Assembly (NCBI GenBank): GCA_934667175.1 | Contig: CAKULN010000008.1 | Coordinates: 23,651-87,650 of the forward strand | Source: an uncultured Bacteroidales bacterium | Lineage (GTDB): Bacteria; Bacteroidota; Bacteroidia; Bacteroidales; UBA932 | Direction: 5' to 3' | DNA: 64,000 nucleotides | Part shown: positions 10,373-17,650 of the stretch, one piece after another | Layout: each line of letters opens with the position of its first letter | Numbering within the stretch: position 1 is the stretch's first letter | The notes under the pieces: model-generated | Told to the model about the DNA's origin: nothing | What the model saw: the letters and a program-made list of their open reading frames with translations, nothing else | The model's database searches: none | Position numbers and translations under genes: made by a program

Positions 10373-10518
10373 AATTATGTGTCTCGTAATCCTCCTAAAG
10401 TGTCATTCGTTCTCAATGAAAGGTCCTTTAAGGATTTCCGGTTTATTTTTCAATGCTAATTAACAGGCTTAAGACAACAAAACCTCTCCTTACACCCAAC
10501 GGAAATCTGAATTTTTTA

Positions 10519-10526
10519 TAACTTTG
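10519..10526 (+). promoter_or_regulatory. Candidate Bacteroidota -7 box upstream of the divergent sigma gene
   Basis: TAACTTTG fits the TAnnTTTG consensus. No clear TTTG lies 19-21 bp upstream. If used, the transcript leader would be about 165 nt and would contain the three palindromic repeats before the sigma-factor ATG. Confidence 0.35.
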
Positions 10527-10536
10527 TCACTCGCTC

Positions 10537-10670
10537 GGTCACTGAGCCTGCCGAAGTGACCGGAACGTTGATCCGCCGAACCACAACGTGCGGTCGCTGA
10601 GCCTGCTGAAGTGACCGGAACATTGATTCGCTGAACCAAACCCGCGGTCGCTGAGCCTGTCGAAGCGCCG
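10537..10670. repeat. Three copies of the GAGCCTGTCGAAG palindromic repeat
   Basis: Copies lie at 10537-10563, 10591-10617 and 10645-10670, each built around GGTC(A/G)CTGAGCCTG and CGAAGTGACC-like arms. They are direct repeats of each other, about 54 bp apart. The spacers share the degenerate motif GAACNTTGATNCGC, so the unit is about 54 bp. They fill most of the 10373-10695 gap. Outside them that gap holds only short AT-rich sequence with no supported gene. Confidence 0.9.
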
Positions 10671-10695
10671 CCAAAATCGGCTATAAAAAGATAAT

Positions 10696-11256
10696 ATGTT
10701 GACAGAAAGCCAGGAAAGATTCTTGATGGAACGCACCGCCGAAGGCGACCGGAGTGCGTTCCGCCAACTTTTTGACAACTACTACCCGGTGGTCTTCGGC
10801 TTTATGAAAAGCCTCCTCCAAGTCAAGGAGGACGCCTCCGATGTCGCCCAGGAAGTCTTCATCAAACTCTGGCTGATGCGCTCCGCCCTCCCGGACATCA
10901 CGTCCCTGCGCTTCTACCTGTACCGGATGAGCCTCAACCAGACCATCAACTTCATCAAGAAGAACAAGTCCAACGTCCGCTCTCTCCTGACCGACATCCC
11001 GTACGATCAGATGGTCGAGGATGTCATCGATATGAAGGACAAGGAAGCGTTCATCGCCGCCGTGGTGAGCCGTATGCCCGAGCAACGCCGCAAGATATTC
11101 ATAATGAGCCGCCTTGAGCACCGCACCAACGACGAGATCGCCACCCTCCTCCACATCAAGAAGAAAACCGTCGAGAACCACCTCAACCTCGCCCTCAAGG
11201 AACTCCGCACAGCCCTTCCCGTCTCACTGTTCCTGTTCATCACCCTTTTCCAGTGA
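10696..11256 (+). CDS. RNA polymerase ECF sigma factor, SusCD-associated type
   Basis: 186 residues with both ECF regions: sigma-70 region 2 (about 20-90, LFDNYYPVVFGFMKSLL and EDASDVAQEVFIKLW) and region 4 (about 125-175, ending in a helix-turn-helix with NDEIATLLHIKKKTVENHL). This is the Bacteroidota family that works with FecR anti-sigma factors and TonB transporters. It is divergent from the fecR-susC-susD operon, and is the obvious candidate for its activator by proximity. The C-terminus is hydrophobic (VSLFLFITLFQ), as seen in many relatives. Confidence 0.93.
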   Translation: MLTESQERFLMERTAEGDRSAFRQLFDNYYPVVFGFMKSLLQVKEDASDVAQEVFIKLWLMRSALPDITSLRFYLYRMSLNQTINFIKKNKSNVRSLLTDIPYDQMVEDVIDMKDKEAFIAAVVSRMPEQRRKIFIMSRLEHRTNDEIATLLHIKKKTVENHLNLALKELRTALPVSLFLFITLFQ

Positions 11257-11612
11257 TTCCTTTCGTCACTTGTTCCTGTCAATCACCTTCTGCCTTCTCT
11301 ATGACTGTTCCTCTTCGTTATTATCTACAGGGCTCTCCTCTTACGAGAATTCCTCCCATCCAAGCCCTTTGTGGCTTCCATTTCTCGACTCTTTCCCTAT
11401 AAAACGGCACCTGCTCTTTTAGAAGCCGTGGTTGATAACTATTTGATTAATAAGATGTAAGCTTATCCCCTTTAGCCGTTATTAACCAAAGAGAATAATT
11501 TATATTCTTGATTTATAAATAGTTGCAAATTACGTCTACCACTTTCCAAAATTTATGAATATTTTTGTAGCAAACAGCCCGGTAATTCAGTCTTTATAGC
11601 AAACGGTTTTTT
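11257..11612. other. Intergenic region, AT-rich, no gene supported
   Basis: 356 bp between two sigma-factor genes on the same strand. The first part is pyrimidine-rich with a short open frame that has no recognisable product. The last 150 bp are AT-rich and hold a candidate -7 box (TATTTTTG, 11560-11567) 45 bp before the next ATG, with no convincing -33 element. Confidence 0.5.
11560..11567 (+). promoter_or_regulatory. Candidate -7 box for the second ECF sigma gene
   Basis: TATTTTTG matches TAnnTTTG and lies 45 bp upstream of the ATG at 11613. The -33 position carries no clear TTTG, so support is moderate. Confidence 0.4.
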
Positions 11613-12083
11613 ATGAACGCTGACGAACAAGAATTTTGCGGATTGGTCAAAAGGCATAAGGGGACCATCTACTCGGTCTGCCTTATGTTCTCCAAGGATC
11701 AGGACGAAGCCAACGACCTGATGCAGGAGGTGTTGGTCCGGCTCTGGAAGGGATTAGGCACCTTTCAGGGCAAGGGCGATGAGAAAGGGTGGGTGTGGAG
11801 AGTAGCCATGAACACCTGTATCACGCAGGACTCCAAGAAGAAATCCTTCACAAAGGTACCGGTGGAGGATAATCTTCTGACCTCTGGAACTGAAGACTCC
11901 AGGCAGATGAGGATGCTTCACGACCGGATCCACCGTCTGCAACCTTTCGACCGGGCCATAGTCCTTCTCTGGCTGGAGGACCTGTCCTACGAGGAGATCG
12001 GCCAGATCGTGGGAATATCCGCAAAAAATGTCTCCGTCCGTCTCGTCCGCATAAAAGAACAGTTGAAAAAGTTTAACGAATAG
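11613..12083 (+). CDS. RNA polymerase ECF-type sigma factor
   Basis: 156 residues. Region 2 (about 10-75) has DEANDLMQEVLVRLWKGLGTF and the WVWRVAMNTCI helix. Region 4 (about 100-152) has the helix-turn-helix LSYEEIGQIVGISAKNVSVR. It is shorter than the SusCD-type sigma factor at 10.7 kb and belongs to a different ECF group. It is followed after 52 bp by a small four-helix membrane protein, which may control it. No FecR gene is next to it. Confidence 0.92.
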   Translation: MNADEQEFCGLVKRHKGTIYSVCLMFSKDQDEANDLMQEVLVRLWKGLGTFQGKGDEKGWVWRVAMNTCITQDSKKKSFTKVPVEDNLLTSGTEDSRQMRMLHDRIHRLQPFDRAIVLLWLEDLSYEEIGQIVGISAKNVSVRLVRIKEQLKKFNE

Positions 12084-12135
12084 GGAACTACGCCTTGTGG
12101 TGAATCCTCAAGGCACGGCTCCAAAAAAAGATTGA

Positions 12136-12732
12136 ATGAATATGTTGACAGATACTCAAAAAAACGAATTTGACGTTCTGAAGTCCCAGATGCAAGTGCT
12201 GAAAAGTCACCTTTCAGACAGCGAGATCGTCTCCGGCGAGATGCTTGACGCGGCAATAAAGTCAAGTGCCCGGAATCTTACCAGCAAACGTTTATGGAAT
12301 GTGGTGGCTATTGTCGTGGTCTTACTTTTGGCAGGCTACATGTCCTATGTATGCCTTGGCTTACACAAGTGCAGCGTAATGTTTATGGCCGCCACCGTTA
12401 TATGGTGCCTTTTCCTGGCGGTCGTGAACTTCATTCAGTATAAGGAAAACATTCGAGGCCAGTTACTTGACGGCACAATCGCTGACACGGTAGGCACTGT
12501 GTCGAGATGGAAACTTCAGAACTTCAGGCAAGGCGTCAGCATCGCCGTCGCCACAGTCATCTGGAGCGCTTTCTGCCTCTGTGAGGTCTGGGATGACATC
12601 GTCAGCGATCCTTCACACGCAGTGTTTGTGGCCATTCTCTACATCTTTGTTCTCGGCAATGTCGGAGGCCACTACCACAGGGTCCACAAAGTCACCACCG
12701 ACCTCCTGAAGCAGATTGACGAGCTGAGGTAA
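12136..12732 (+). CDS. Four-helix membrane protein, possible partner of the adjacent sigma factor
   Basis: 198 residues of unknown family. A soluble N-terminal helix region (about 1-50) precedes four predicted membrane helices (near VVAIVVVLLLAGYMSYVCL, VMFMAATVIWCLFLAVVNFI, VSIAVATVIWSAFCLCEV and VFVAILYIFVLGNVGGHY), and a short charged helix ends it. Small membrane proteins encoded directly after an ECF sigma factor often act as anti-sigma factors. That role is inferred from position only. The start could be ATG codon 1 or codon 3. Confidence 0.8.
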   Translation: MNMLTDTQKNEFDVLKSQMQVLKSHLSDSEIVSGEMLDAAIKSSARNLTSKRLWNVVAIVVVLLLAGYMSYVCLGLHKCSVMFMAATVIWCLFLAVVNFIQYKENIRGQLLDGTIADTVGTVSRWKLQNFRQGVSIAVATVIWSAFCLCEVWDDIVSDPSHAVFVAILYIFVLGNVGGHYHRVHKVTTDLLKQIDELR

Positions 12733-12753
12733 TATTCCTTATAAACATTGAAA

Positions 12754-12791
12754 GATCCGGCAGGACGTATCACTCTATACCCTGCCGGATC
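12754..12791 (+). terminator. Hairpin after the sigma/membrane-protein pair
   Basis: Perfect 11-bp arms GATCCGGCAGG (12754-12764) and CCTGCCGGATC (12781-12791) lie 22 bp after the stop codon. There is no T-run, so this is either a weak terminator or an mRNA-stabilising stem. Confidence 0.55.
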
Positions 12792-12816
12792 AACTGTATG
12801 TCGTTGCCGAGGCTGT

Positions 12817-12923
12817 GGCGGCTAATTGGTTGATAATAAAATGATTGAACAGATGTTCTCCTACCGTCATGTAGTAGAAGAACTCCTGCATTTATTATTG
12901 ATTATGATGTAATTAGCCGCCAC
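12817..12923. repeat. Palindromic element with GTGGCGG ends, copy 1
   Basis: 13-bp perfect terminal inverted repeats GTGGCGGCTAATT (12817-12829) and AATTAGCCGCCAC (12911-12923) bound a 107-bp element. Further inverted matches lie just inside the ends (TTGATAATAA against TTATTATTGATTA). Related elements occur at 15692-15803 and 62502-62607, always after the 3' end of a gene. The rest of the 12733-13137 gap holds one short palindromic repeat and a candidate promoter. Confidence 0.8.
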
Positions 12924-12950
12924 GACCATCTTATTGCTGAAATGGTCGGA

Positions 12951-12979
12951 CTGGTCACTGAGCCTGTCGAAGTGACCAG
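12951..12979. repeat. GAGCCTGTCGAAG palindromic repeat, single copy
   Basis: A perfect copy with extended arms: CTGGTCACT and AGTGACCAG flank the core GAGCCTGTCGA. It stands between the GTGGCGG element and the promoter of the TPR regulator gene. Confidence 0.9.
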
Positions 12980-13102
12980 TCAAGAAGGAACCTGTGGTTG
13001 CCACAGTCAAGTCAAAAAATGTGAAAATATTCCTGTTTTTACGCCTGAAAACGTGATGCTGAAATGTGACTCAATCAGATGGTAGGTCTGTGAATATTGT
13101 TA

Positions 13103-13110
13103 TATATTTG
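13103..13110 (+). promoter_or_regulatory. Candidate -7 box of the TPR regulator gene
   Basis: TATATTTG fits TAnnTTTG and ends 27 bp before the ATG at 13138. No clear TTTG is visible at the -33 distance. Confidence 0.45.
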
Positions 13111-13137
13111 CATATTCTTTTAGAGCGATAATAGGCA

Positions 13138-14853
13138 ATGAATAATACAATTACCATTAACCTGAATTCGGCGGGAATATATTTCATAGGCATTCTGCTG
13201 TGTACCCTAACATTGTCATCCTGCGCGAACAAGGAGGTAACCCGGGCATTGTCCCAAGCGGATGAACTGATGTGGACCAAGCCCGACAGTGCGTTGGCAA
13301 TTTTGAAGTCAGTTGACACCACCGCTTTGTGCGGCAAATCTCAGAAAGCAAGGTATTCTTTACTCTACTCGATGGCTTTGGACAGGAATTATGTCGATAC
13401 CACAGACACCCGTATCATAATGCCAGCCGTCAAGTACTACGAGCGTCGCGGCTCTCAGGATGACAGGCTCAAGGCATTGTTTTACTTTGGGCGTATGCAG
13501 GTAAATGCCGGTGAGTACGACAAGGCGGTGGTGACTTTGTCCAGAGCGTTGGAATATTCAGATGAAGTCAGCGATATGCGGATGCTTGGCTTTGCCTACT
13601 CGGAGATAGCGTATTCATATTCGCAGACAAAGAATTTTTCTGAAAGCCGTCAGTACTATGGCAAGGCTGAGTCTTGTTTTAATAAGGCCGGAGAGCATCG
13701 TTATTCCTGCATGATGGTGTTGGGCAAGGCGAATGAATGCGTCAGCAGCCTTGTTTGGCCTGAGGCGGACTCTTTATTAAAAAACATTGTCGCTGATGAA
13801 TCATTTCCATCAGATCTCAAGGCTGATGCGTTGGCCACTTATGGTCGTATGCTGACGTTCTGTCCTTTTTCCGATTATGGAAAGGCTGTGTCTATGTTTG
13901 AAAGGTCAATGGATTTGTTCGAGCAGAATCATTTACGTAATGTTAATGATGAGTGTGTCTATGCTTATGCCTTGGCGAAAGTCGGCAGAATTAAGGAATC
14001 AAAAGAAATCTTCACAAAACTTGATGGACAAGGCTTTGGATCTATTCCGGTTTATAGGTATTGCCTTAGTCAAGTAATGAGACTGGAAGGGGATAACTCC
14101 GGTGCCTATACTTTGCTTCTGGAATCTTTGAGAGGGTATGATGCCAAGACTATGCAGATACAGTCTCAATCCTCTGCATTGGCTCAGAGAAACTATTATA
14201 GACTGCTTAGCTTGGAAATGGAGCAGAGTATGCTGATTCAGCGCTTTTGGACAACGATAGTGGTGTTGATTTCTATCACTATGATAGTGATTATCTCTGT
14301 TTTATTGTATAAAAGATACTTAAAGGCTGAGAGAGAACGCATAAAATTAGTGCTCTTAAACGAGGCCTCTGAAAACAGATTAGCCGAAAGCGACAAGTCT
14401 AAGGAGAAAATGCTTAAGGATATTTCGGTTATTCAAACTGATTATCTTAAATTATACAAAAGCCAATGTCGGTGGATGTCTGAGTTTGCAGAGATTTTCT
14501 GTGATTCAAAAAAGAAAGATTCAAAATCAATACAATCTGAGGTATGTGGAAGGATATATAGAATAATATCCGGAATTAATTCAAACGACAACATAGGTCA
14601 GTTTGAGTTTGAATCAGAATTAAACAAAACCTATAATAAAGTGATGAAAAAATTCAGGCAGGACTATGCCGATTTATGTGAGACTGACATTAGGTTGTTT
14701 AGTTATGTTGTCGCTCAATTCGATGCTGTTTTGATACTTAAAATTTTTAACCTACCAAGCAAAGATGCGGTCTATATGAGAAAATCCAGGTTGAAGGAAA
14801 AGATACGGCAAAGCGGTTCAACTGACAAAGAACGTTACCTTCTTTTCTTTTAG
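13138..14853 (+). CDS. TPR-containing membrane regulator with C-terminal HTH-like region
   Basis: 571 residues. The N-terminus looks like a lipoprotein or signal-anchor segment (lipobox LSSC, Cys29). Residues about 35-350 form tetratricopeptide-like helical repeats (for example DRLKALFYFGRMQVNAGEYD). One membrane helix follows at about 370-393 (VVLISITMIVIISVLLY), then a cytoplasmic coiled coil (about 400-450) and a C-terminal helical region (about 505-560: DLCETDIRLFSYVVAQF, LPSKDAVYMRKSRLKEKI) resembling the HTH tail of Bacteroides TPR regulators. Such proteins are thought to sense periplasmic signals and act on transcription. The downstream half is visibly AT-richer than flanking genes. 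No target gene is evident. Confidence 0.85.
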   Translation: MNNTITINLNSAGIYFIGILLCTLTLSSCANKEVTRALSQADELMWTKPDSALAILKSVDTTALCGKSQKARYSLLYSMALDRNYVDTTDTRIIMPAVKYYERRGSQDDRLKALFYFGRMQVNAGEYDKAVVTLSRALEYSDEVSDMRMLGFAYSEIAYSYSQTKNFSESRQYYGKAESCFNKAGEHRYSCMMVLGKANECVSSLVWPEADSLLKNIVADESFPSDLKADALATYGRMLTFCPFSDYGKAVSMFERSMDLFEQNHLRNVNDECVYAYALAKVGRIKESKEIFTKLDGQGFGSIPVYRYCLSQVMRLEGDNSGAYTLLLESLRGYDAKTMQIQSQSSALAQRNYYRLLSLEMEQSMLIQRFWTTIVVLISITMIVIISVLLYKRYLKAERERIKLVLLNEASENRLAESDKSKEKMLKDISVIQTDYLKLYKSQCRWMSEFAEIFCDSKKKDSKSIQSEVCGRIYRIISGINSNDNIGQFEFESELNKTYNKVMKKFRQDYADLCETDIRLFSYVVAQFDAVLILKIFNLPSKDAVYMRKSRLKEKIRQSGSTDKERYLLFF

Positions 14854-15203
14854 TGTTAGCACTAATTATTTGACTATTAGTATATTAAATTAATTTTTTC
14901 AGGACGCTTTCAATTGCTTTTTACTCAAGCGGTTGAATAATAGTGACTTATAGCTGCTTTGAGTTAGGTATTGTCTAACTCATTTTGCCTAATATCATTT
15001 GTGATGCATTCTACGGCTTATTTTCCCTATAATCAATGTTGGGTTATTTTTACCAAAGATAATATTCGTTATTACGAACTTTGTACGGTAAAAATAACAA
15101 ACAAATATGCATTTAAAATTTTTATTAAAAGGGTGTTTTTGATTGTTATAACAATGTGGCAAAACATTTGATTGTAGGGACCGAACATTATAAACTTTAC
15201 TTT
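14854..15203. other. AT-rich intergenic region with a long inverted repeat
   Basis: 350 bp between the TPR regulator and the beta-barrel gene. It contains a perfect 12-bp inverted repeat (listed separately) and no supported gene. A 66-codon frame at 14971-15171 has no recognisable features and is probably chance. Confidence 0.5.
15043..15098. promoter_or_regulatory. Long inverted repeat upstream of the beta-barrel gene (operator or hairpin)
   Basis: GTTATTTTTACC (15043-15054) and GGTAAAAATAAC (15087-15098) are perfect 12-bp inverted arms. The 32-bp interior adds AAAG/CTTT and TAATA/TATTA pairs. A near-consensus -7 box (GAACTTTG, 15077-15084) lies inside the right part. The placement suits an operator or an attenuator-like leader stem, about 105 bp before the ATG at 15204. 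Confidence 0.55.
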
Positions 15204-15686
15204 ATGAAACATTTATTTGTTGCTGTGATGGCGATGATTGTGTCTGTCACGGCGTTTGGGCAGGAGGTTCGGAATCCGGATTTCAGGAAAGGGTTTTCGG
15301 CCGAGGTTGAGGCCGGGTATATTCAGAAAGGGATATATGCTGATGTTTCGACTGGGTACAATGTGCTTTCAGGGCTTTATGTCGGGGCAGGTGTGGGGTT
15401 GAAGTACTATGACTTCAATCCTAACAAGAATCACTTTTTCGTTCCTACTTTCGCTCACATCAGGTATAGCGTTTTGAACCGGAGCGTCAGTCCGTTGATT
15501 GAGTTGAAGGCTGGAATTCTTGGAGATTTCACTGATAGGGGAACCGGGCACTTCTTCCGTCCTGCGGTCGGAGTCAAGTATAAGAACGCCGGAATCAAGG
15601 TTGGCTATGATTGGGTGAATGTCAACTATGACGTGGCCGGGCTTGGAAAGAACTCGGTGATGGTGGGAGCTTTCTATAAGTTCTAA
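15204..15686 (+). CDS. Small outer-membrane beta-barrel protein
   Basis: 160 residues from the ATG at 15204. An upstream in-frame ATG at 15156 would place 16 polar residues before the signal peptide, so the later start is preferred. A signal peptide (MKHLFVAVMAMIVSVTAFG) is cleaved near residue 19. The rest alternates hydrophobic and polar residues in about eight beta-strands and ends with GAFYKF, a typical C-terminal aromatic barrel signal. It resembles porin or outer-membrane-beta-barrel families of Bacteroidota. No substrate or partner is indicated. Confidence 0.85.
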   Translation: MKHLFVAVMAMIVSVTAFGQEVRNPDFRKGFSAEVEAGYIQKGIYADVSTGYNVLSGLYVGAGVGLKYYDFNPNKNHFFVPTFAHIRYSVLNRSVSPLIELKAGILGDFTDRGTGHFFRPAVGVKYKNAGIKVGYDWVNVNYDVAGLGKNSVMVGAFYKF

Positions 15687-15691
15687 ATGTC

Positions 15692-15803
15692 TCGTGGTGA
15701 GTAACTGACTGACTAACAGTGAATAGAATAATCGTCTTCAGGTGTGGTTATCTGAAGACGATTGCTTTTGTCGTTGATTATTAGACATTTAAGAGCCACG
15801 GCA
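15692..15803. repeat. Terminator-like element of the GTGGCGG family, copy 2
   Basis: Begins just after the stop codon at 15686. A perfect 11-bp hairpin (ATCGTCTTCAG 15731-15741, CTGAAGACGAT 15752-15762) is followed by TGCTTTT, so it should act as an intrinsic terminator. From 15761 it shares 19 identical bases, ATTGCTTTTGTCGTTGATT, with the element at 62.5 kb, while the hairpin stems differ in sequence. Ends are CGTGG and CCACG. Confidence 0.7.
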
Positions 15804-15843
15804 CACTTCAACTTTGCTTGGACTCACTTGGTGCTTTTGGTGG

Positions 15844-15910
15844 GGTCACTTCGACAGGCTCAGTGACCGACAGCTGTAGGCTCAGTGACCGACGGCTGTA
15901 GGCTCAGTGG
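15844..15910. repeat. GAGCCTGTCGAAG palindromic repeats, one intact and two degenerate
   Basis: An intact copy at 15844-15868 (reverse orientation, CACTTCGACAGGCTCAGTG) is followed by two shortened units containing GCTGTAGGCTCAGTG. It lies between two other repeat elements in the gap between convergent genes. Confidence 0.85.
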
Positions 15911-15950
15911 CTAATTGTGTGCAAAGTGACCGGTTGTGACGGCAAGGCTT

Positions 15951-16113
15951 AGAAGCTGTTTTGATTTGTTTGAAATGTTCTTTGAGGTGAAAAACTCTTC
16001 ATCTTCTTCCCGCTTCTTCAGTCAGATAGTACCACTATCTTCCTTGGAAGAAGCGGTCGAACCTGAAGTTTTTCACTCTCAAATCTTCAAACAAACAAAT
16101 CAAAACAGCTTCT
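15951..16113. repeat. 163-bp near-complete palindrome at the fucosidase stop codon
   Basis: Outer arms AGAAGCTGTTTTGATTTGTT (15951-15970) and its reverse complement at 16086-16113 (with a 4-bp insertion) continue inward through GAGGTGAAAAACTCTTC against GAAGTTTTTCACTCTC, CCGCTTCTTC against GAAGAAGCGG, and a GATAGT/ACTATC tip. The whole unit folds on itself. Its right end shares its last base with the stop codon of the minus-strand fucosidase gene. A shrunken relative follows nhaA at 35704-35772. Confidence 0.85.
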
Positions 16114-17510
16114 TACTTCTCGTACGGGGTGTAAACTCCGAACTCGGCGATGGAGAGGAGGCCGGTCCATTTGGTGAAACGGACACGGACAGCGTCGGCG
16201 TAGGTCTTGTCGAAACGGTGGATCTTCACGCGGCTCTGGGTCGGTGTGGTTCCGCTGAAGACTGGGTGCCAAGAGCCTTTGTGGAAATATTCAATGACAT
16301 ATTCCTGCATCACGCCGGCCTTTGGTTCGGTCATCACGACCATGCTGATGAGGGAGCCGGGGTCGAGCTCGACTTTCCAGAACGGCTCTTTGACTTCGGG
16401 GCTTGAGACCCAGCAGGTGCGGAAGTTGTCGTCGTTGGCGAAATCCATGATGTCCATGTCATCGGACCAGGAGGAGTCGCACGGCTTGCCGATGGCGATG
16501 TTGATGTCGGTGATCGGCTCCATTGTCTGGGCAACTTCCACGATGTGGCCGGTGTTCTTCCAGATCTTGCCGATGCGCTTCAGGGCATCGATGCAGTTCT
16601 GGTCCATCAGACCGTCACGGTTCGGAGCGGAGTTCAGGATGTAGGTGCAGTAGGCGTTGTTGTAAGGGATGATATTGTCAGCCACGATCTTGTCCACGTC
16701 CTTCAGGGGAGAGTTCGGGAATTCGGTCTTCCAGAACCAGGTCTTCTGGAGTGGGTAGCAAGCCATCGCCGGAAGTTGGTTGGTCTCCGGAGAGATCTTC
16801 TGGCCTGCGCCCTGCTCGTAGCAACGGATGTCTGAATAGAACAATGCCTCAGACGGATATTTCGCCCCGTTCAGATCCATTACAAGACAGTTCGGCTGGA
16901 TGCTTTTGATCAGGTGATAAAACTCCGGGAATGAGACATCTGAATATGAAATCCTGCCCCATGGAGCATCCCATCCGTCGAACATGATGGTGTTGACGGG
17001 ACCATATTCAGTCAAAAGCTCGCGCACCTGGCTTTTGAGCAGATTGATCTTTTCCGGGGTGAACGGCAGGGTCGGGCGGATGCGGTGGTGGGTGTCCAGG
17101 ATCGAGAAATGGAACATTATCTGCATTCCGGCCTTGTGGACTGAGTTGACAAGTTCACGCAGCACATCTCTGTGAAGAGGGGAGCTCATCACGCTGTAGT
17201 CCGTGGTCTTGGTGTCCCAAAGACAGAAGCCGCTGTGGTGCTTGACGGAGACGCAGATGAATTTCATCCCTGCGCTTTGGGCTGCCCTGACCCATTGGTC
17301 GGTGTCCAGTTTGACCGGGTTGAACACCTCAGGGCTGAGGTCCGGATCAGTCCAGTCAGCCGTCTGGTAGGTCGGGAGGCCGAAGTGGACGAACATTCCA
17401 AGCCTAAGGTCGACGAATTCTTGCTGGAGTTGGTGGAGGCTTTTTTCCTGCGCCGCCATCATCATCGGAATGGCCAGCAGGGTCAATATGGTTGAGATGT
17501 ACTTTTTCAT
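16113..17510 (-). CDS. GH29 alpha-L-fucosidase with C-terminal galactose-binding-like domain
   Basis: 465 residues. A signal peptide (1-20) directs export. The GH29 TIM barrel spans about 25-340, with the early LGMFVHFGLPTYQTADW signature, KHHSGFCLWDTKTTDYSV, and the nucleophile in IMFDGWD (Asp178). Residues about 350-462 resemble a F5/8-type C (discoidin-like) carbohydrate-binding domain. It should release alpha-L-fucose from host or plant glycans in the periplasm. It is a single-gene unit. The stop codon lies in the end of a large palindrome, which may serve as terminator. Confidence 0.93.
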   Translation of the reverse strand: MKKYISTILTLLAIPMMMAAQEKSLHQLQQEFVDLRLGMFVHFGLPTYQTADWTDPDLSPEVFNPVKLDTDQWVRAAQSAGMKFICVSVKHHSGFCLWDTKTTDYSVMSSPLHRDVLRELVNSVHKAGMQIMFHFSILDTHHRIRPTLPFTPEKINLLKSQVRELLTEYGPVNTIMFDGWDAPWGRISYSDVSFPEFYHLIKSIQPNCLVMDLNGAKYPSEALFYSDIRCYEQGAGQKISPETNQLPAMACYPLQKTWFWKTEFPNSPLKDVDKIVADNIIPYNNAYCTYILNSAPNRDGLMDQNCIDALKRIGKIWKNTGHIVEVAQTMEPITDINIAIGKPCDSSWSDDMDIMDFANDDNFRTCWVSSPEVKEPFWKVELDPGSLISMVVMTEPKAGVMQEYVIEYFHKGSWHPVFSGTTPTQSRVKIHRFDKTYADAVRVRFTKWTGLLSIAEFGVYTPYEK

Positions 17511-17638
17511 AGTCGCTAAGTTACTGAATTTTTGTTAACTTTAGGGCGTGAATGAATAATTATTGATTCATTTGCGGCAAATGGAAGTTGCCGCGAAATC
17601 AGCAAAGACAATTAAAGTCATTTTAAACGATTACTTAA

Positions 17639-17646
17639 TAAATTTG
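17639..17646 (+). promoter_or_regulatory. Candidate -7 box very close to the start of the dehydrogenase gene
   Basis: TAAATTTG fits TAnnTTTG, but it ends only 4 bp before the ATG at 17651. If used, the transcript would be leaderless or nearly so. No TTTG is seen at -33, so support is weak. Confidence 0.3.
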
Positions 17647-17650
17647 GACA

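Noticed and set aside
14971-15171. A 66-codon frame between the TPR regulator and the beta-barrel gene
   Set aside because: AT-rich, no homologous features, and it overlaps an inverted repeat that looks regulatory.
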